From Hydractinia symbiolongicarpus (taxonomy: Eukaryota; Cnidaria; Hydrozoa; Anthoathecata; Hydractiniidae), in the NCBI RefSeq assembly GCF_029227915.1, contig NC_079883.1:17300001-17364000 (forward strand): a stretch of DNA of 64,000 bases, given 5' to 3'. The stretch's first letter is position 1, and the number at the start of each line of letters is the position of its first letter. This document shows positions 1 to 13,112 of this stretch, one piece after another. The notes beneath the pieces were generated by a model that searched no databases, was not told the DNA's origin, and saw nothing but the letters and a program-made list of their open reading frames with translations. The position numbers and the translations under genes were made by a program.

Positions 1-611
1 ATATGGAAAACAACTTGGGACGTCGTAGTCCTTTGAGAGTGAAAGGATAAGACCAATGATAACCTGCGCAGGCACGTGGAACCACGTGATATACGTGTTA
101 GGCTTTTGTTAGGGTACAAGAGGCTATATTACAGCCCTTAGGGTCCTGTAGCTGTAATTGACGGCGTTATAACGCCATGACACAATGGTAAACAACTTGG
201 GACGTCGTAGTCCATTGAGAGTGGAAGGATTAGACACATAGTAACCTGTGCAGGCACTTGGAACAACGTGATTTATGTATACGGACTTTATTAGGCCGCA
301 AAAGGCCGTATTACAGCCTTTAGGAGCCTGTACACGTGGTTGACGGTGTTGTAAAGCCGTGGCACTATGGAAAACAACTTGGACTAGTCCGATCGTAACT
401 TGCGCAGGCACGTGGATCTACGTGATTCATGTGTACGGCCTCTATTAGGCAGCAAAAGGCCATGCCTTTAGAGGCCTGTACACGTGGCTGACTGTGTTAT
501 AAACCCGTGGCGCATTGGAAAACCACTTGGGACGTCGTAGTCCCTTGAGAGTGGAAGGATTACACAAATGCTAACCTGTGCAGGCACGTGCAACCACGTG
601 ATATACGTGTA
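1..611 (+). repeat. Left-edge satellite monomers, mixed types
   Basis: Roughly three and a half monomers of mixed type, cut by the window edge. They include the GGATCTACGTGATTC type near 410-440, which lacks about 6 bp in the ATATTACAG segment (AAAAGGCCATGCCTTTAG), and a monomer with GACGGCGTTATAACGCCATGAC near 160-180. The stretch from about 540 is also the left part of a segment recurring at 8860-9585. No gene. Confidence 0.85.
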
Positions 612-2971
612 GGGCCTTTATTAGGCTGCAAGAGGCCATATTGCAGTCGTTAGAGGCATGTACTCGTAGTTAACGGTGTTATAACGCCATGGCGCAATGG
701 AAAACGACTCGGGATGCGTAGTCCATTGAGAGTGGAAGGATTAGACCAATGGTAACCTGCGCAGGCACGTGGAGCAACGTGATTTATGTGTACGGACTTT
801 ATTAGGCCGCAAAAGGCCATATTACAGCCTTTAGTGGCCTGTACACGTGGTTGACGGTGTTGTAAAGCCGTGGCGCTATGGAAAACAACTTGGGACATCG
901 TAGTCCATTGAGAGTGGAAGGATAAGACCAATGATAACCTGCGCAGGCACGTGCAACCACGTGATATACGTGTAAGGCCTTTATTAGGGTACAAGAGGCT
1001 ATATTACAGATCTTAGGGGCCTGTACACGTGACTGACGCTGTTATAAAGTCATGGCGCAATGGAAAACCACTTGGGACGTCGTAGTCCATTGAGAGTGGA
1101 AGGATTGGACCGTTGGTAACCTGCGCAGGCACGTGGAACAACGTGATTTATGTATACGGACTTTAATTGGCCGCAAAAGAAAATATTACAGCCTTTAGGG
1201 GCCAGGACACGTGTTTGACAGTGTTGTAAAGCCGTGGCGATATGGAAAACAACTTGGGACGTCGTAGTCCTTTGAGAGTGGAAGGATAAGACCAATGATA
1301 ACCTGCGCAGGCACGTGCAACTACGTGATATACGTGTAAGGCCTTTATTAGGGTACAAGAGGATATATTACAGACCTTAGGGGCCTGTACACGTGTTTGA
1401 CGGTGTTGTAAAGCCGTGGCGATATGGAAAACAACTTGGGACGTCGTAGTCTATTGAGAGTGGAAGAATTAGACCAATAGTATCCTGTGCAGGCACGTGG
1501 AACAACGCGAATTGGGTTTACCGCCTTTATTAGGCTGCAAAAGGTTATATTACAGCCTTTAGAGACCTGTACACGTGGTTGACGGTGTTGTAAAGCTGTG
1601 GCGCAATTGCAAACAACTTGGGACGTCGTAGTGCATTGAGAGTACATGGACTAGTCCGATCGTAACTTGCGCAGGCACGTGAATCTACGTGATTCATATG
1701 TACGGCCTCTATTAGGCAGCAAAAGGCCATGCCTTTAGAGGCCTGTACACGTGGCTGCCTGTGTTATAAAGCCGTGGCGCATTGGAAAATCACTTGGGAC
1801 GTCGTAGTCCGTTGAGAGTGGAAGGAGTACACCAATGCTAACCTGTGCAGGCGCGTGCAACCACGTGATATATGTGTAAGGCCTTTATTAGGCTGCAAGA
1901 GGCCATATTGCAGTCGTTAGAGGCATGTACTTGTAGTTAATGGTGTTGTAAAGCAGTGGCGCTATGGAAAACAACTTGGGACATCGTAGTCCATTGAGAG
2001 TGGAAGGATAAGACCAATGATAACCTGCGCAGGCACGTGGAACAACGTGATTTATGTATACGGACTTTATTAGACCGCAAAAGGCCATATTACAGCCTTT
2101 AGGGGCCTGTACACGTGGTTGATGGTGTTGTAAAGCCGTGGCGCTATGGAAAACAACTTGGGACATCGTAGTTCATTGAGACTGGAAGGATAAAACCAAT
2201 GATAACCTGCGCAGGCACGTGTAACCACGTGATATACGTGTAAGGCCTTTATTAGGCTACAAGAGGCTATATTACAGACCTTAGGGGCCTGTACACGTGG
2301 CTGACGCTGTTATAAAGCCATGGCGCAATGGAAAACCACTTGGGACGTCGTAGTCCATTGAGAGTGGAAGGATTAGACCATTGGTAACCTGCGCTGGCAT
2401 GTGGAACAACGTGATTTATGTATACGGACTTTATTAGGCCGCAAAAGGCCATATTACAGCCTTTAGGGGTCTGTACACGTGTTTGACGGTGTTGTAAAGC
2501 TGTGGCGCAATTGCAAACAACTTGGGACGTCGTAGTTCATTGAGAGTGGAAGGATTACACCAATGCTAACCTGCGCAGGCACGTGCAACCACGTGATATA
2601 CGTGTAAGGCCTTTATTATGGGTACAAGAGGCTATATTACAGCCCTTAGGAGCCTGTACCTGTAATTGACGGCGTTATAACGCCATGACGCAATGGTAAA
2701 CAACTTGGGACGTCGTAGTCCATTGAGAGTGGAAGGATTTGACCATTAGTAACCTGCGCAGGCACGTGGAACAACGCGAATTGGGTGTACGGCCTTTATT
2801 TGGCTGCAAAAGGTCATATTACAGCCTTTAGAGACCTGTACACGTGGTTGACGGTGTTATAAAGCTGTGGCGCAATTGCAAACAACTTGGGACATCGTAG
2901 GGCATTCAGAGTGGAAGGATAAGACCAATGATAACCTGCGCAGGCACGTGCAACCACGTGATATACGTGTA
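612..2971 (+). repeat. 2,360-bp higher-order repeat, unit 1 (13 monomers)
   Basis: This segment is repeated almost base for base 2,360 bp downstream: the same order of monomer types, including rare ones (AGAAAATATTACAG near 1187, GTACATGGACTAGTCCG near 1651), recurs at +2,360. Thirteen monomers is an odd number, so an A/B alternation cannot be preserved across the junction, and the unit is indeed a mixture of at least four types. Boundaries are placed where similarity to the downstream copy starts, within a few tens of bases. Confidence 0.88.
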
Positions 2972-5331
2972 AGGCCTTTATTAGGCTGCAAGAGGCCATA
3001 TTGCAGTCGTTAGAGGCATGTACTCGTAGTTAACGGTGTTATAACGCCATGGCGCAATGGAAAACGACTTGGGATGCGTAGTCCATTGAGAGTGGAAGGA
3101 TTAGACCAATGGTAACCTGCGCAGGCACGTGGAGCAACGTGATTTATGTGTACGGACTTTATTAGGCCGCAAAAGGCCATATTACAGCCTTTAGTGGCCT
3201 GTACACGTGGTTGACGGTGTTGTAAAGCCGTGGCGCTATGGAAAACAACTTGGGACATCGTAGTCCATTGAGAGTGGAAGGATAAGACCAATGATAACCT
3301 GCGCAGGCACGTGCAACCACGTGATATACGTGTAAGGCCTTTATTAGGGTACAAGAGGCTATATTACAGATCTTAGGGGCCTGTACACGTGACTGACGCT
3401 GTTATAAAGTCATGGCGCAATGGAAAACCACTTGGGACGTCGTAGTCCATTGAGAGTGGAAGGATTGGACCGTTGGTAACCTGCGCAGGCACGTGGAACA
3501 ACGTGATTTATGTATACGGACTTTAATTGGCCGCAAAAGAAAATATTACAGCCTTTAGGGGCCAGGACACGTGTTTGACAGTGTTGTAAAGCCGTGGCGA
3601 TATGGAAAACAACTTGGGACGTCGTAGTCCTTTGAGAGTGGAAGGATAAGACCAATGATAACCTGCGCAGGCACGTGCAACCCCGTGATATACGTGTAAG
3701 GCCTTTATTAGGGTACAAGAGGATATATTACAGACCTTAGGGGCCTGTACACGTGTTTGACGGTGTTGTAAAGCCGTGGCGATATGGAAAACAACTTGGA
3801 ACGTCGTAGTCTATTGAGAGTGGAAGAATTAGACCAATAGTATCCTGTGCAGGCACGTGGAACAACGCAAATTGGGTTTACCGCCTTTATTAGGCTGCAA
3901 AAGGTTATATTACAGCCTTTAGAGACCTGTACACGTGGTTGACGGTGTTATAAAGCTGTGGCGCAATTGCAAACAACTTGGGACGTCGTAGTGCATTGAG
4001 AGTACATGGACTAGTCCGATCGTAACTTGCGCAGGCACGTGGATCTACGTGATTCATATGTACGGCCTCTATTAGGCAGCAAAAGGCCATGCCTTTAGAG
4101 GCCTGTACACGTGGCTGCCTGTGTTATAAAGCCGTGGCGCATTGGAAAATCATTTGGGACGTCGTAGACCGTTGAGAGTGGAAGGAGTACAGCAATGCTA
4201 ACCTGTGCAGGCGCGTGCAACCACGTGATATATGTGTAAGGCCTTTATTAGGGTGCAAGAGGCCATATTGCAGTCGTTAGAGGCATGTACTTGTAGTTAA
4301 TGGTGTTGTAAAGCAGTGGCGCTATGGAAAACAACTTGGGATATCGTAGTCCATTGAGAGTGGAAGGATAAGACCAATGATAACCTGCGCAGGCACGTGG
4401 AACAACGTGATTTATGTATACGGACTTTATTAGACCGCAAAAGGCCATATTACAGCCTTTAGGGGCCTGTACACGTGGTTGATGGTGTTGTAAAGCCGTG
4501 GCGCTATGGAAAACAACTTGGGACATCGTAGTTCATTGAGACTGGAAGGATAAAACCAATGATAACCTGCGCAGGCACGTGTAACCACGTGATATACGTG
4601 TAAGGGCTTTATTAGGCTACAAGAGGCTATATTACAGACCTTAGGGGCCTGTACACGTGGCTGACGCTGTTATAAAGCCATGGCGCAATGGAAAACCACT
4701 TGGGACGTCGTAGTCCATTGAGAGTGGAAGGATTAGACCATTGGTAACCTGCGCAGGCACGTGGAACAACGTGATTTATGTATACGGACTTTATTAGGCC
4801 GCAAAAGGCCATATTACAGCTTTAGGGGCGTGTACACGTGTTTGACGGTGTTGTAAAGCTGTGGCGCAATTGCAAACAACTTGGGACGTCGTAGTTCATT
4901 GAGAGTGGAAGGATTACACCAATGCTAACCTGCGCAGGCACGTGCAACCACGTGATATACGTGTAAGGCCTTTATTATGGGTACAAGAGGCTATATTACA
5001 GCCCTTAGGAGCCTGTACCTGTAATTGACGGCGTTATAACGCCATGACGCAATGGTAAACAACTTGGGACGTCGTAGTCCATTGAGAGTGGAAGGATTTG
5101 ACCATTAGTAACCTGCGCAGGCACGTGGAACAACGCGAATTGGGTGTACGGCCTTTATTTGGCTGCAAAAGGTCATATTACAGCCTTTAGAGACCTGTAC
5201 ACGTGGTTGACGGTGTTATAAAGCTGTGGCGCAATTGCAAACAACTTGGGACATCGTAGGGCATTCAGAGTGGAAGGATAAGACCAATGATAACCTGCGC
5301 AGGCACGTGCAACCACGTGATATACGTGTAA
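2972..5331 (+). repeat. 2,360-bp higher-order repeat, unit 2 (13 monomers)
   Basis: Tandem second copy of 612-2971. Scattered substitutions separate the copies, and a 1-bp loss near 4820 makes the offset 2,359 after that point. Similarity to unit 1 ends at about 5335, where the next monomer reads TTATTATGGTGCAAGAGG instead of the unit start. Confidence 0.88.
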
Positions 5332-6069
5332 GGCCTTTATTATGGTGCAAGAGGCTATATTACAGACCTTAGGGGCCTGCACACGTGTTTGACGGTGTTG
5401 TAAAGCCGTGGCGATATGGAAAACAACTTGGGACGTCGTAGTCCTTTGAGAGTGGAGGGATTAGACCGATCGTAACTCGCGCAGGCACGTGGAACAGCGC
5501 AATTTGTGTGTACGGCCTTTATTAAGCTGCAAAAGGTCATATTACAGCCTTTGGGGCCTGTACACGTGGTTGACGGTGTTGCAAAGCCGTGGCGCTATGG
5601 AAAACAACTTGGGACATCGTAGTCCATTGAGAGTGGAAGAATAAGACCAATGATAACCTGCGCAGGCACGTGCAACAACGTGATATACGTGTGAGGCCTT
5701 TATTAAGGTACAAGAGGCTATATTACAGACCTTAGGGGCCTGTACACGTGACTGACGCTGTTATAAAGCCATGGCGCAATGGAAAACCACTTGGGACGTC
5801 GTAGTCCATTGAGAGTGGAAGGATTAGACCGTTGGTAACCTGCGCAGGCACGTGGAACAACGTGATTTATGTATACGGACTTTAATTGGCCGCAAAAGGC
5901 CATATTACAGCCTGTAGGGGCCAGGACACGTGTTTGACAGTGTTGTAAAGCCGTGGCGATATGGAAAACAACTTGGGACGTCGTAGTCCTTTGAGAGTGG
6001 AAGGATAAGAGCAATGATTACCTGCGCAGGCACGTGCAACCACGTGATATACGTGTAAGGCCTTTATTA
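5332..6069 (+). repeat. Satellite monomers between HOR blocks
   Basis: About four monomers, including one GCGCAATTTGTGTG type near 5490 and A/B-type neighbours. The stretch 5718-6014 is closely similar to 8228-8524 and to parts of 1050-1358. I see no non-satellite sequence. Confidence 0.8.
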
Positions 6070-8215
6070 GGGTACAAGAGGCTATATTACAGACCTTAGG
6101 GGCCTGTACACGTGTTTGACGGTGTTGTAAAGCCGTGGCGATATGGAAAACAACTTGGGACGTCGTAGTCCTTTGAGAGTAGAGGGATTAGACCGATCGT
6201 AACTCGCGCAGGCACGTGGTACAGCGAAATTTGTGTGTACGGCCTTTATTAGGCTGCAAAATGTCATATTACAGCCTTTGGAGGCCTGTACACGTGGTTG
6301 ACTGTGTTATTAAGCTGTGGCGCAATTGAAAACAACTTGGGACGTCGTAGTCCATTGAGAGTGGAAGGATTATACCAATGCAAACCTGCGCAGGCACGTG
6401 CAACCACGTGATATACGTGTAAGGCCTTTATTATGGGTACAAGAGGCTATATTACAGTCCTTAGGAGCCTGTACCTGTAATTGACGGCGTTATAATGCCA
6501 TGACACAATGGTAAACAACTTGGGACGTCGTAGTCCATTGAGAGTGGAAGGATTAGACCAATAGTAACCTGCGCAGGCACGTGGAACAACGCGAATTAGG
6601 TGTACGGCCTTTATTAGGCTGCAAAAGGTCATATTACAGCCTTTAGAGACCTGTACACGTGGTTGACGGTGTTATAAAGGTGTGGCGCAATTGCAAACTA
6701 TTTGGGACGTCGTAGTCCATTGTGAGTACATGGACTAGTCCGATCATAATGGATCTACGTGATTCATGTGTACGGCCTCTATTAGGCAGCAAAAGGCCAT
6801 GCCTTTAGAGCCCTGTACACGTGGCTGACTGTGTTATAAAGCCGTGGCGCATTGGAAAACCACTTGGGACGTCGTAGTCCGTTCAGAGTGGAAAGATTAC
6901 ACCAATGCTAACCAGTGCAGGCACGTGTAACCACGTGATATACGTGTAAGGCCTTTATTAGGCTGCAAGAGGCCATATTGCAGTCGTTAGAGGCATGTAC
7001 TCGTAGTTAACGGTGTTATAACGCCATGGCGCAATGGAAAACGACTTGGGACGTCGTAGTCCATTGAGAGTGGAAGAATAAGACCAATGATAACCTGTGC
7101 AGGCACATGCAACCACGTGATATACGTGTGAGGCCTTTATTAGGGTACAAGAGGCTATATTACAGACCTTAGGGGCCTGTACACGTGTTTGACGGTGTTG
7201 TAAAGCCGTGGCGATATGGAAAACAACTTGGGACGTCGTAGTCCTTTGAGAGTGGAGGGATTAGACCGATCGTAACTCGCGCAGGCACGTGGTACAGCGA
7301 AATTTGTGTGTACGGCCTTTATTAGGCTGCAAAATGTCATATTACAGCCTTTGGAGGCCTGTACACGTGGTTGACTGTGTTATTAAGCTGTGGCGCAATT
7401 GAAAACAACTTGGGACGTCGTAGTCCATTGAGAGTGGAAGGATTATACCAATGCAAACCTGCGCAGGCACGTGCAACCACGTGATATACGTGTAAGGCCT
7501 TTATTATGGGTACAAGAGGCTATATTACAGTCCTTAGGAGCCTGTACCTGTAATTGACGGCGTTATAATGCCATGACACAATGGTAAACAACTTGGGACG
7601 TCGTAGTCCATTGAGAGTGGAAGGATTAGACCAATAGTAACCTGCGCAGGCACGTGGAACAACGCGAATTAGGTGTACGGCCTTTATTAGGCTGCAAAAG
7701 GTCATATTACAGCCTTTAGAGACCTGTACACGTGGTTGACGGTGTTATAAAGGTGTGGCGCAATTGCAAACTATTTGGGACGTCGTAGTCCATTGTGAGT
7801 ACATGGACTAGTCCGATCATAATGGATCTACGTGATTCATGTGTACGGCCTCTATTAGGCAGCAAAAGGCCATGCCTTTAGAGCCCTGTACACGTGGCTG
7901 ACTGTGTTATAAAGCCGTGGCGCATTGGAAAACCACTTGGGACGTCGTAGTCCGTTCAGAGTGGAAAGATTACACCAATGCTAACCAGTGCAGGCACGTG
8001 TAACCACGTGATATACGTGTAAGGCCTTTATTAGGCTGCAAGAGGCCATATTGCAGTCGTTAGAGGCATGTACTCGTAGTTAACGGTGTTATAACGCCAT
8101 GGCGCAATGGAAAACGACTTGGGACGTCGTAGTCCATTGAGAGTGGAAGAATAAGACCAATGATAACCTGTGCAGGCACATGCAACCACGTGATATACGT
8201 GTGAGGCCTTTATTA
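6070..8215 (+). repeat. 1,073-bp higher-order repeat, two tandem units (6 monomers each)
   Basis: Units run from about 6070 to 7142 and from 7143 to 8215. All landmarks repeat at an offset of 1,073 with very few substitutions. The unit is about 19 bp shorter than six full monomers because one GGATCTACGTG-type monomer carries a 14-bp deletion (junctions 6749/6750 and 7822/7823) in addition to the roughly 6-bp deficit usual for that type. Sharing of the deletion shows it predates the duplication. Similarity continues about 40 bp past 8215 and then switches to another monomer type. Confidence 0.88.
6749..6750. other. 14-bp deletion junction that removes the CCTGCGCAGG/CACGTG core
   Basis: Here CATAA is joined directly to TGGATCTACG. 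The related monomer near 1660 has 14 more bases, CTTGCGCAGGCACG, between these points. The lost bases are the most conserved motif of the monomer. The same junction is present at 7822/7823 in the second 1,073-bp unit. Confidence 0.8.
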
Positions 8216-8859
8216 GGGTACAAGAGGCTATATTACAGACCTTAGGGGCCTGTACACGTGACTGACGCTGTTATAAAGCCATGGCGCAATGGAAAACCAC
8301 TTGGGACGTCGTAGTCCATTGAGAGTGGAAGGATTAGACCGTTGGTAACCTGCGCAGGCACGTGTAACAACGTAATTTATGTATACGGACTTTAGTTGGC
8401 CGCAAAAGGCCATATTACAGCCTTTAGGGGCCAGGACACGTGTTCGACAGTGTTGTAAAGCCGTAGCGATATGGAAAACAACTTGGGACGTCGTAGTCCT
8501 TTCAGAGTGGAAGGATAAGAGCAATGATTACCTGCGCAGGCACGTGCAACCACGTGATATACGTGTAAGGCCTTTATTAGGCTGCAAGAGGCCATATTGC
8601 AGTCGTTAGACGCATGTACTCGTAGTTAACGGTGTTATAACGCCATGGCGCAATGGAAAACGACTTGGGACGTCGTAGTCCATTAAGAGTGGAAGGATTA
8701 GACCAATGGTAACCTGCGCAGGCACGTGGAACAACGTGATTTATGTATACGGACTTTATTAGGCAGCAAAAGGCCAAATTACAGCCTTTAGGGGCCAGTA
8801 CACGTGTTTGACGGTGTTGTAAAGCCGTGGCGATATGGAAAACAACTTGGGACGTCGTA
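8216..8859 (+). repeat. Satellite monomers between HOR blocks
   Basis: About three and a half monomers. They include 8228-8524, related to 5718-6014, and 8577-8777, a B monomer followed by an A monomer with GGCAGCAAAAGGCCAAATT. This last form is shared with 10760, 11120, 12755 and 14210, marking a local family confined to about 8.5-14.3 kb. No gene. Confidence 0.8.
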
Positions 8860-9585
8860 GTCCGTTGAGAGTGGAAGGATTACACAAATGCCAACCTGTG
8901 CAGGCACGTGCAACCACGTGATATACGTGTAGGGCCTTTATTAGGCTGCAAGAGGCCATATTGCAGTCGTTAGAGGCATGTACTCGTAGTTAACGGTGTT
9001 ATAACGCCATGGCGCAATGGAAAACGACTTGGGATGCGTAGTCCATTGAGAGTGGAAGGATTAGACCAATGGTAACCTGCGCAGGCACGTGGAACAACGT
9101 GATTTATGTGTACGGACTTTATTAGGCCGCAAAAGGCCATATTACAGCCTTTAGTGGCCTGTACACGTGGTTGACGGTGTTGTAGAGCCGTGGCGCTATG
9201 GAAAACAACTTGGGACATCGTAGTCCATTGAGAGTGGAAGGATAAGACCAATGATAACCAGCGCAGGCACGTGCAACCACGTGATATACGTGTAAGGCCT
9301 TTATTAGGGTACAACAGGCTATATTACAGATCTTAGGGGCCTGTACACGTGACTGACGCTGTTATAAAGTCATGGCGCAATGGAAAACCACTTGGAACGT
9401 CGTAGTCCATTGAGAGTGGAAGGATTGGACCGTTGGTAACCTGCGCAGGCACGTGGAACAACGTCATTTATGTATACGGACTTTAATTGGCCGCAAAAGA
9501 CCATATTACAGACTTTAGGGGCCAGGACACGTGTTTGACAGTGTTGTAAAGCCGTGGCGATATGGAAAACAACTTGGGACGTCGT
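8860..9585 (+). repeat. Third, partial copy of the 2,360-bp HOR
   Basis: This segment matches 540-1265 at an offset of 8,320 and the corresponding part of the second unit near 3000-3620. Shared rare features include GGGATGCGTAGTCC, in which the GACGTCG palindrome is broken, and TTACAGATCTTAGGGG. It is separated from the 612-5331 pair by unrelated monomer orders, so the segment was moved or left behind after exchange, rather than being a simple third tandem unit. Confidence 0.75.
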
Positions 9586-11656
9586 AGTCCATTGAGAGTG
9601 GAAGGATTATACCAATGCTAACCTGCGCAGGCACGTGCAACCACGTGATATACGTGTAAGGTCTTTATTATGGGTACAAGAGGCTATATTACAGCCCTTA
9701 GGGGCCTGTACCTGTAATTGACAGCGTTATAACGCCATGACACAATGGTAAACAACTTGGGACGTCGTAGTCCATTGAGAGTGGAAGGATTCGACCAATA
9801 GTAACCTGCGCAGGCACGTGGAACAACGCGAATTAGGTGTACGGCCTTTATTAGGCTGCAAAAGGTCATATTACAGACTTTAGAGACCTGTACACGTGGT
9901 TGACGGTGTTATAAAGCTGTGGCGCAATTGCAAACAACTTGAACGTCGTAGTCCATTGTGAGTAGATGGACTAGTCCGATCATAACTTGCGCAGGCAAGT
10001 GGATCTACGTGATTCATGTGTACGGCCTCTATTAGGAGGAAAAGGCCATGCCTTTGGAGCCCTGTACACGTGGCTGACTGTGTTATAAAGCCGTGGCGCA
10101 TTGGAAAACCACTTGGGACGTCGTAGTCCGTTGAGAGTGGAAAGATTACACCAATGCTAACCTGTGCAGGCACGTGTAACCACGTGATATACGTGTAAGG
10201 CCTTTATTAGGCTGCAAGAGGCCATATTGCAGTCGTTAGAGGCATGTACTCGTAGTTAACGGTGTTATAACGCCATGGCGCAATGGAAAACGACTTGGGA
10301 CGTCGTAGTCCATTGAGAGTGGAAGGATTAGACCAATGGTAACCTGCGCAGGCACGTGAAACAACGTGATTTAAGTGTACGGACTTTATTAGGCCGCAAA
10401 AAGCTATATTACAGCCTTTAGGGGCCTGTACACGTGGTTGACGGTGTTGTAAGGCCGTGGCGCTATGGAAAACAACTTGGGACATCGTATTCCATTGAGA
10501 GTGGAAGAATAAGACCAATGATAACCTGCGCAGGCACGTGCAACCACGTGATATACGTGTGAGGCCTTTATTAGGGTACAAGAGGCTATATTACATACCT
10601 TAGGGGTCTGTACACGTGACTGACGCTGTTATAAAGCCATGGCGCAATGGAAAACCACTTGGGACGTCGTAGACCATTAAGAGTGGAAGGATTAGACCGT
10701 TGGTAACCTGCGCAGGCACGTGGAACAACGTGATTTATGTATACGGACTTTATTAGGCAGCAAAAGGCCAAATTACAGCCTTTAGGGGCCAGTACACGTG
10801 TTTGACGGTGTTGTAAAGCCGTGGCGATATGGAAAACAACTTGGGACGTCGTAGTCCGTTGAGAGTGGAAGGATTACACAAATGCTAACCTGTGCAGGCA
10901 CGTGCAACCACGTGATATACGTGTAAGGCCTTTATTAGGCTGCAAGAAGCCATATTGCAGTCGTTAGACGCATGTACTCGTAGTTAACGGTGTTATAACG
11001 CCATGGCGCAATGGAAAACGACTTGGGACATCGTAGTCCATTGAGAGTGGAAGGATTAGACCAATGGTAACCTGCGCAGGCACGTGGAACAACGTGATTT
11101 ATGTATACGGACTTTATTAGGCAGCAAAATGCCAAATTACAGCCTTTAGGGGCCAGTACACGTGTTTGACGGTGTTGTAAAGCCGTGGCGATATGGAAAA
11201 CAACTTGGGACGTCGTAGTCCATTGTGAGTACATGGACTAGTCCGATCATAACTTGCGCAGGCAAGTGGATCTACGTGATTCATGTGTACGGCCTCTATT
11301 AGGAGGAAAAGGCCATGCTTTTAGAGCCCTGTACACGTGGCTGACTGTGTTATAAAGCCGTGGCGCATTGGAAAACCACTTGGGACGTCGTAGTCCGTTG
11401 AGAGTGGAAAGATTACACCAATGCTAACCTGTGCAGGCACGTGAAACCACGTGATATACGTGTAAGGCCTTTATTAGGCTGCAAGAGGCCATATTGCAGT
11501 CGTTAGAGGCATGTACTCGTAGTTAACGGTGTTATAACGCCATGGCGCAATGGAAAACGACTTGGGACGTCGTAGTCCATTGAGAGTGGAAGGATTAGAC
11601 CAATGGTAACCTGCGCAGGCACGTGGAACAACGTGATTTAAGTGTACGGACTTTAT
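9586..11656 (+). repeat. Mixed satellite region with a segment repeated at offset 1,267
   Basis: About eleven monomers. The segment from about 9945 to 10735 recurs at 11212-12002 (offset 1,267 bp, seven monomers with a deficit typical of the GGATCTACGTG type). It contains the rare form CATGGACTAGTCCG next to AAGTGGATCTACGTG. The repeat is shorter than its offset, so a different set of monomers lies between (10740-11210), closely related to 8577-8960. Confidence 0.75.
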
Positions 11657-13112
11657 TAGGCCGCAAAAAGCCATATTACAGCCTTTAGGGGCCTGTACAC
11701 GTGGTTGACGGTGTTTTGAAGCCGTGGCGCTATGGAAAACAACTTGGGACATCGTAGTCCATTGAGAGTGGAAGAATAAGACCAATGATAACCTGCGCAG
11801 GCACGTGCAACCACGTGATATACGTGTGAGGCCTTTATTAGGGTACAAGAGGCTATATTACAGACCTTAGGGGTCTGTACACGTGACTGACGCTGTTATA
11901 AAGCCATGGCGCAATGGAAAACCACTTGGGACGTCGTAGTCCATTGAGAGTGGAAGGATTAGACCGTTGGTAACCTGCGCAGGCACGTGGAACAACGTGA
12001 TTTATGTATACGGACTTTAATTGGCCACAAAAGGCCATATTACAGCCTTTAGGGGCCACGACACGTGTTTGACAGTGTTGTAAAGCCGTGGCGATATGGA
12101 AAACAACTTGGGACGTCGTAGTCCTTTAAGAGTGGAAGGATAAGAGCAATGATAACCTGCGCAGGCACGTGCAACCACGTGATATACGTGTAAGGCCTTT
12201 ATTAGGGTACAGGAGGCAATATTACAGACCTTAGGGGCCTGTACACGTGTTTGACGGTGTTGTAAAGCCGTGGTGATATGGAAAACAACTTGGGACTTCG
12301 TAGTCCTTTGACAGTGGAGGGATTAGACCGATCGTAACTCGCAAAGGCACGTGGAACAGCGCAATTTGTGTGTACGGCCTTTAGTAGGCTGCAAAAGGTT
12401 AATTTACAGCCTTTAGAGACCTGTACACGTGGTTGACGGTGTTATTAAGCCGTGGCGCAATGGAAAACCACTTGGGACGTTGTAGTCCATTGAGAGTGGA
12501 AGGATTACACCAATGCTAACCTGTACAGGCACGTGCAACCACGTGATATACGTGTAAGGCCTTTATTAGGCTGCAAGAGGCCATATTGCAGTCGTTAGAC
12601 GCATGTACTCGTAGTTAACAGTGTTATAACGCCATGGCGCAATGGAAAACGACTTGGGACGTCGTAGTCCATTGAGAGTGGAAGGATTAGACAAATGGTA
12701 ACCTGCGCAGGCACGTGGAACAACGTGATTTATGCATACGGACTTTATTAGGCAGCAAAAGGCCAAATTACAGCCTTTAGGGGCCAGTACACGTGTTTGA
12801 CGGTGTTGTAAAGCCGTGGCGATATGGAAAACAACTTGGGACGTCGTAGTACGTTGAGAGTGGAAGGATTACACAAATACTAACCTGTGCAGGCACGTGC
12901 AACCACGTGATATACGTGTAAGGCCTTTATTAGGGTACAAGAGGCTATATTACAGATCTTAGGGGCCTGTACACGTGGCTGACTGTGTTATAAAGCCGTG
13001 GCGCATTGGAAAACAACTTGGGACGTCGTAGTCCTTTGAGAGTGGAAGGATAAGACCAATAGTATCCTGTGCAGGCACGTGGATCTACGTGATTCGTGTG
13101 TACGGCCTCTAT
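11657..13112 (+). repeat. 1,456-bp higher-order repeat, unit 1 (8 monomers)
   Basis: Exactly eight times 182 bp and repeated immediately downstream. The unit contains its own markers, such as GGTGATATGG near 12270, CTCGCAAAGGCACG near 12339 and TTAGTAGGCTGC near 12382. The left limit is fixed by a clear switch: sequence left of 11657 differs from that left of 13113, while GGCCGCAAAAAGCC onward is shared. Confidence 0.9.

Noticed and set aside
8379-8609. Plus-strand open frame of 76 codons (similar ones of 68 codons at 29706-29912 and 32438-32644)
   Set aside because: Each lies entirely inside satellite monomers. The latter two are copies of each other within the 2,732-bp duplication. They are open because of single substitutions that remove a stop, with no start context or family resemblance.
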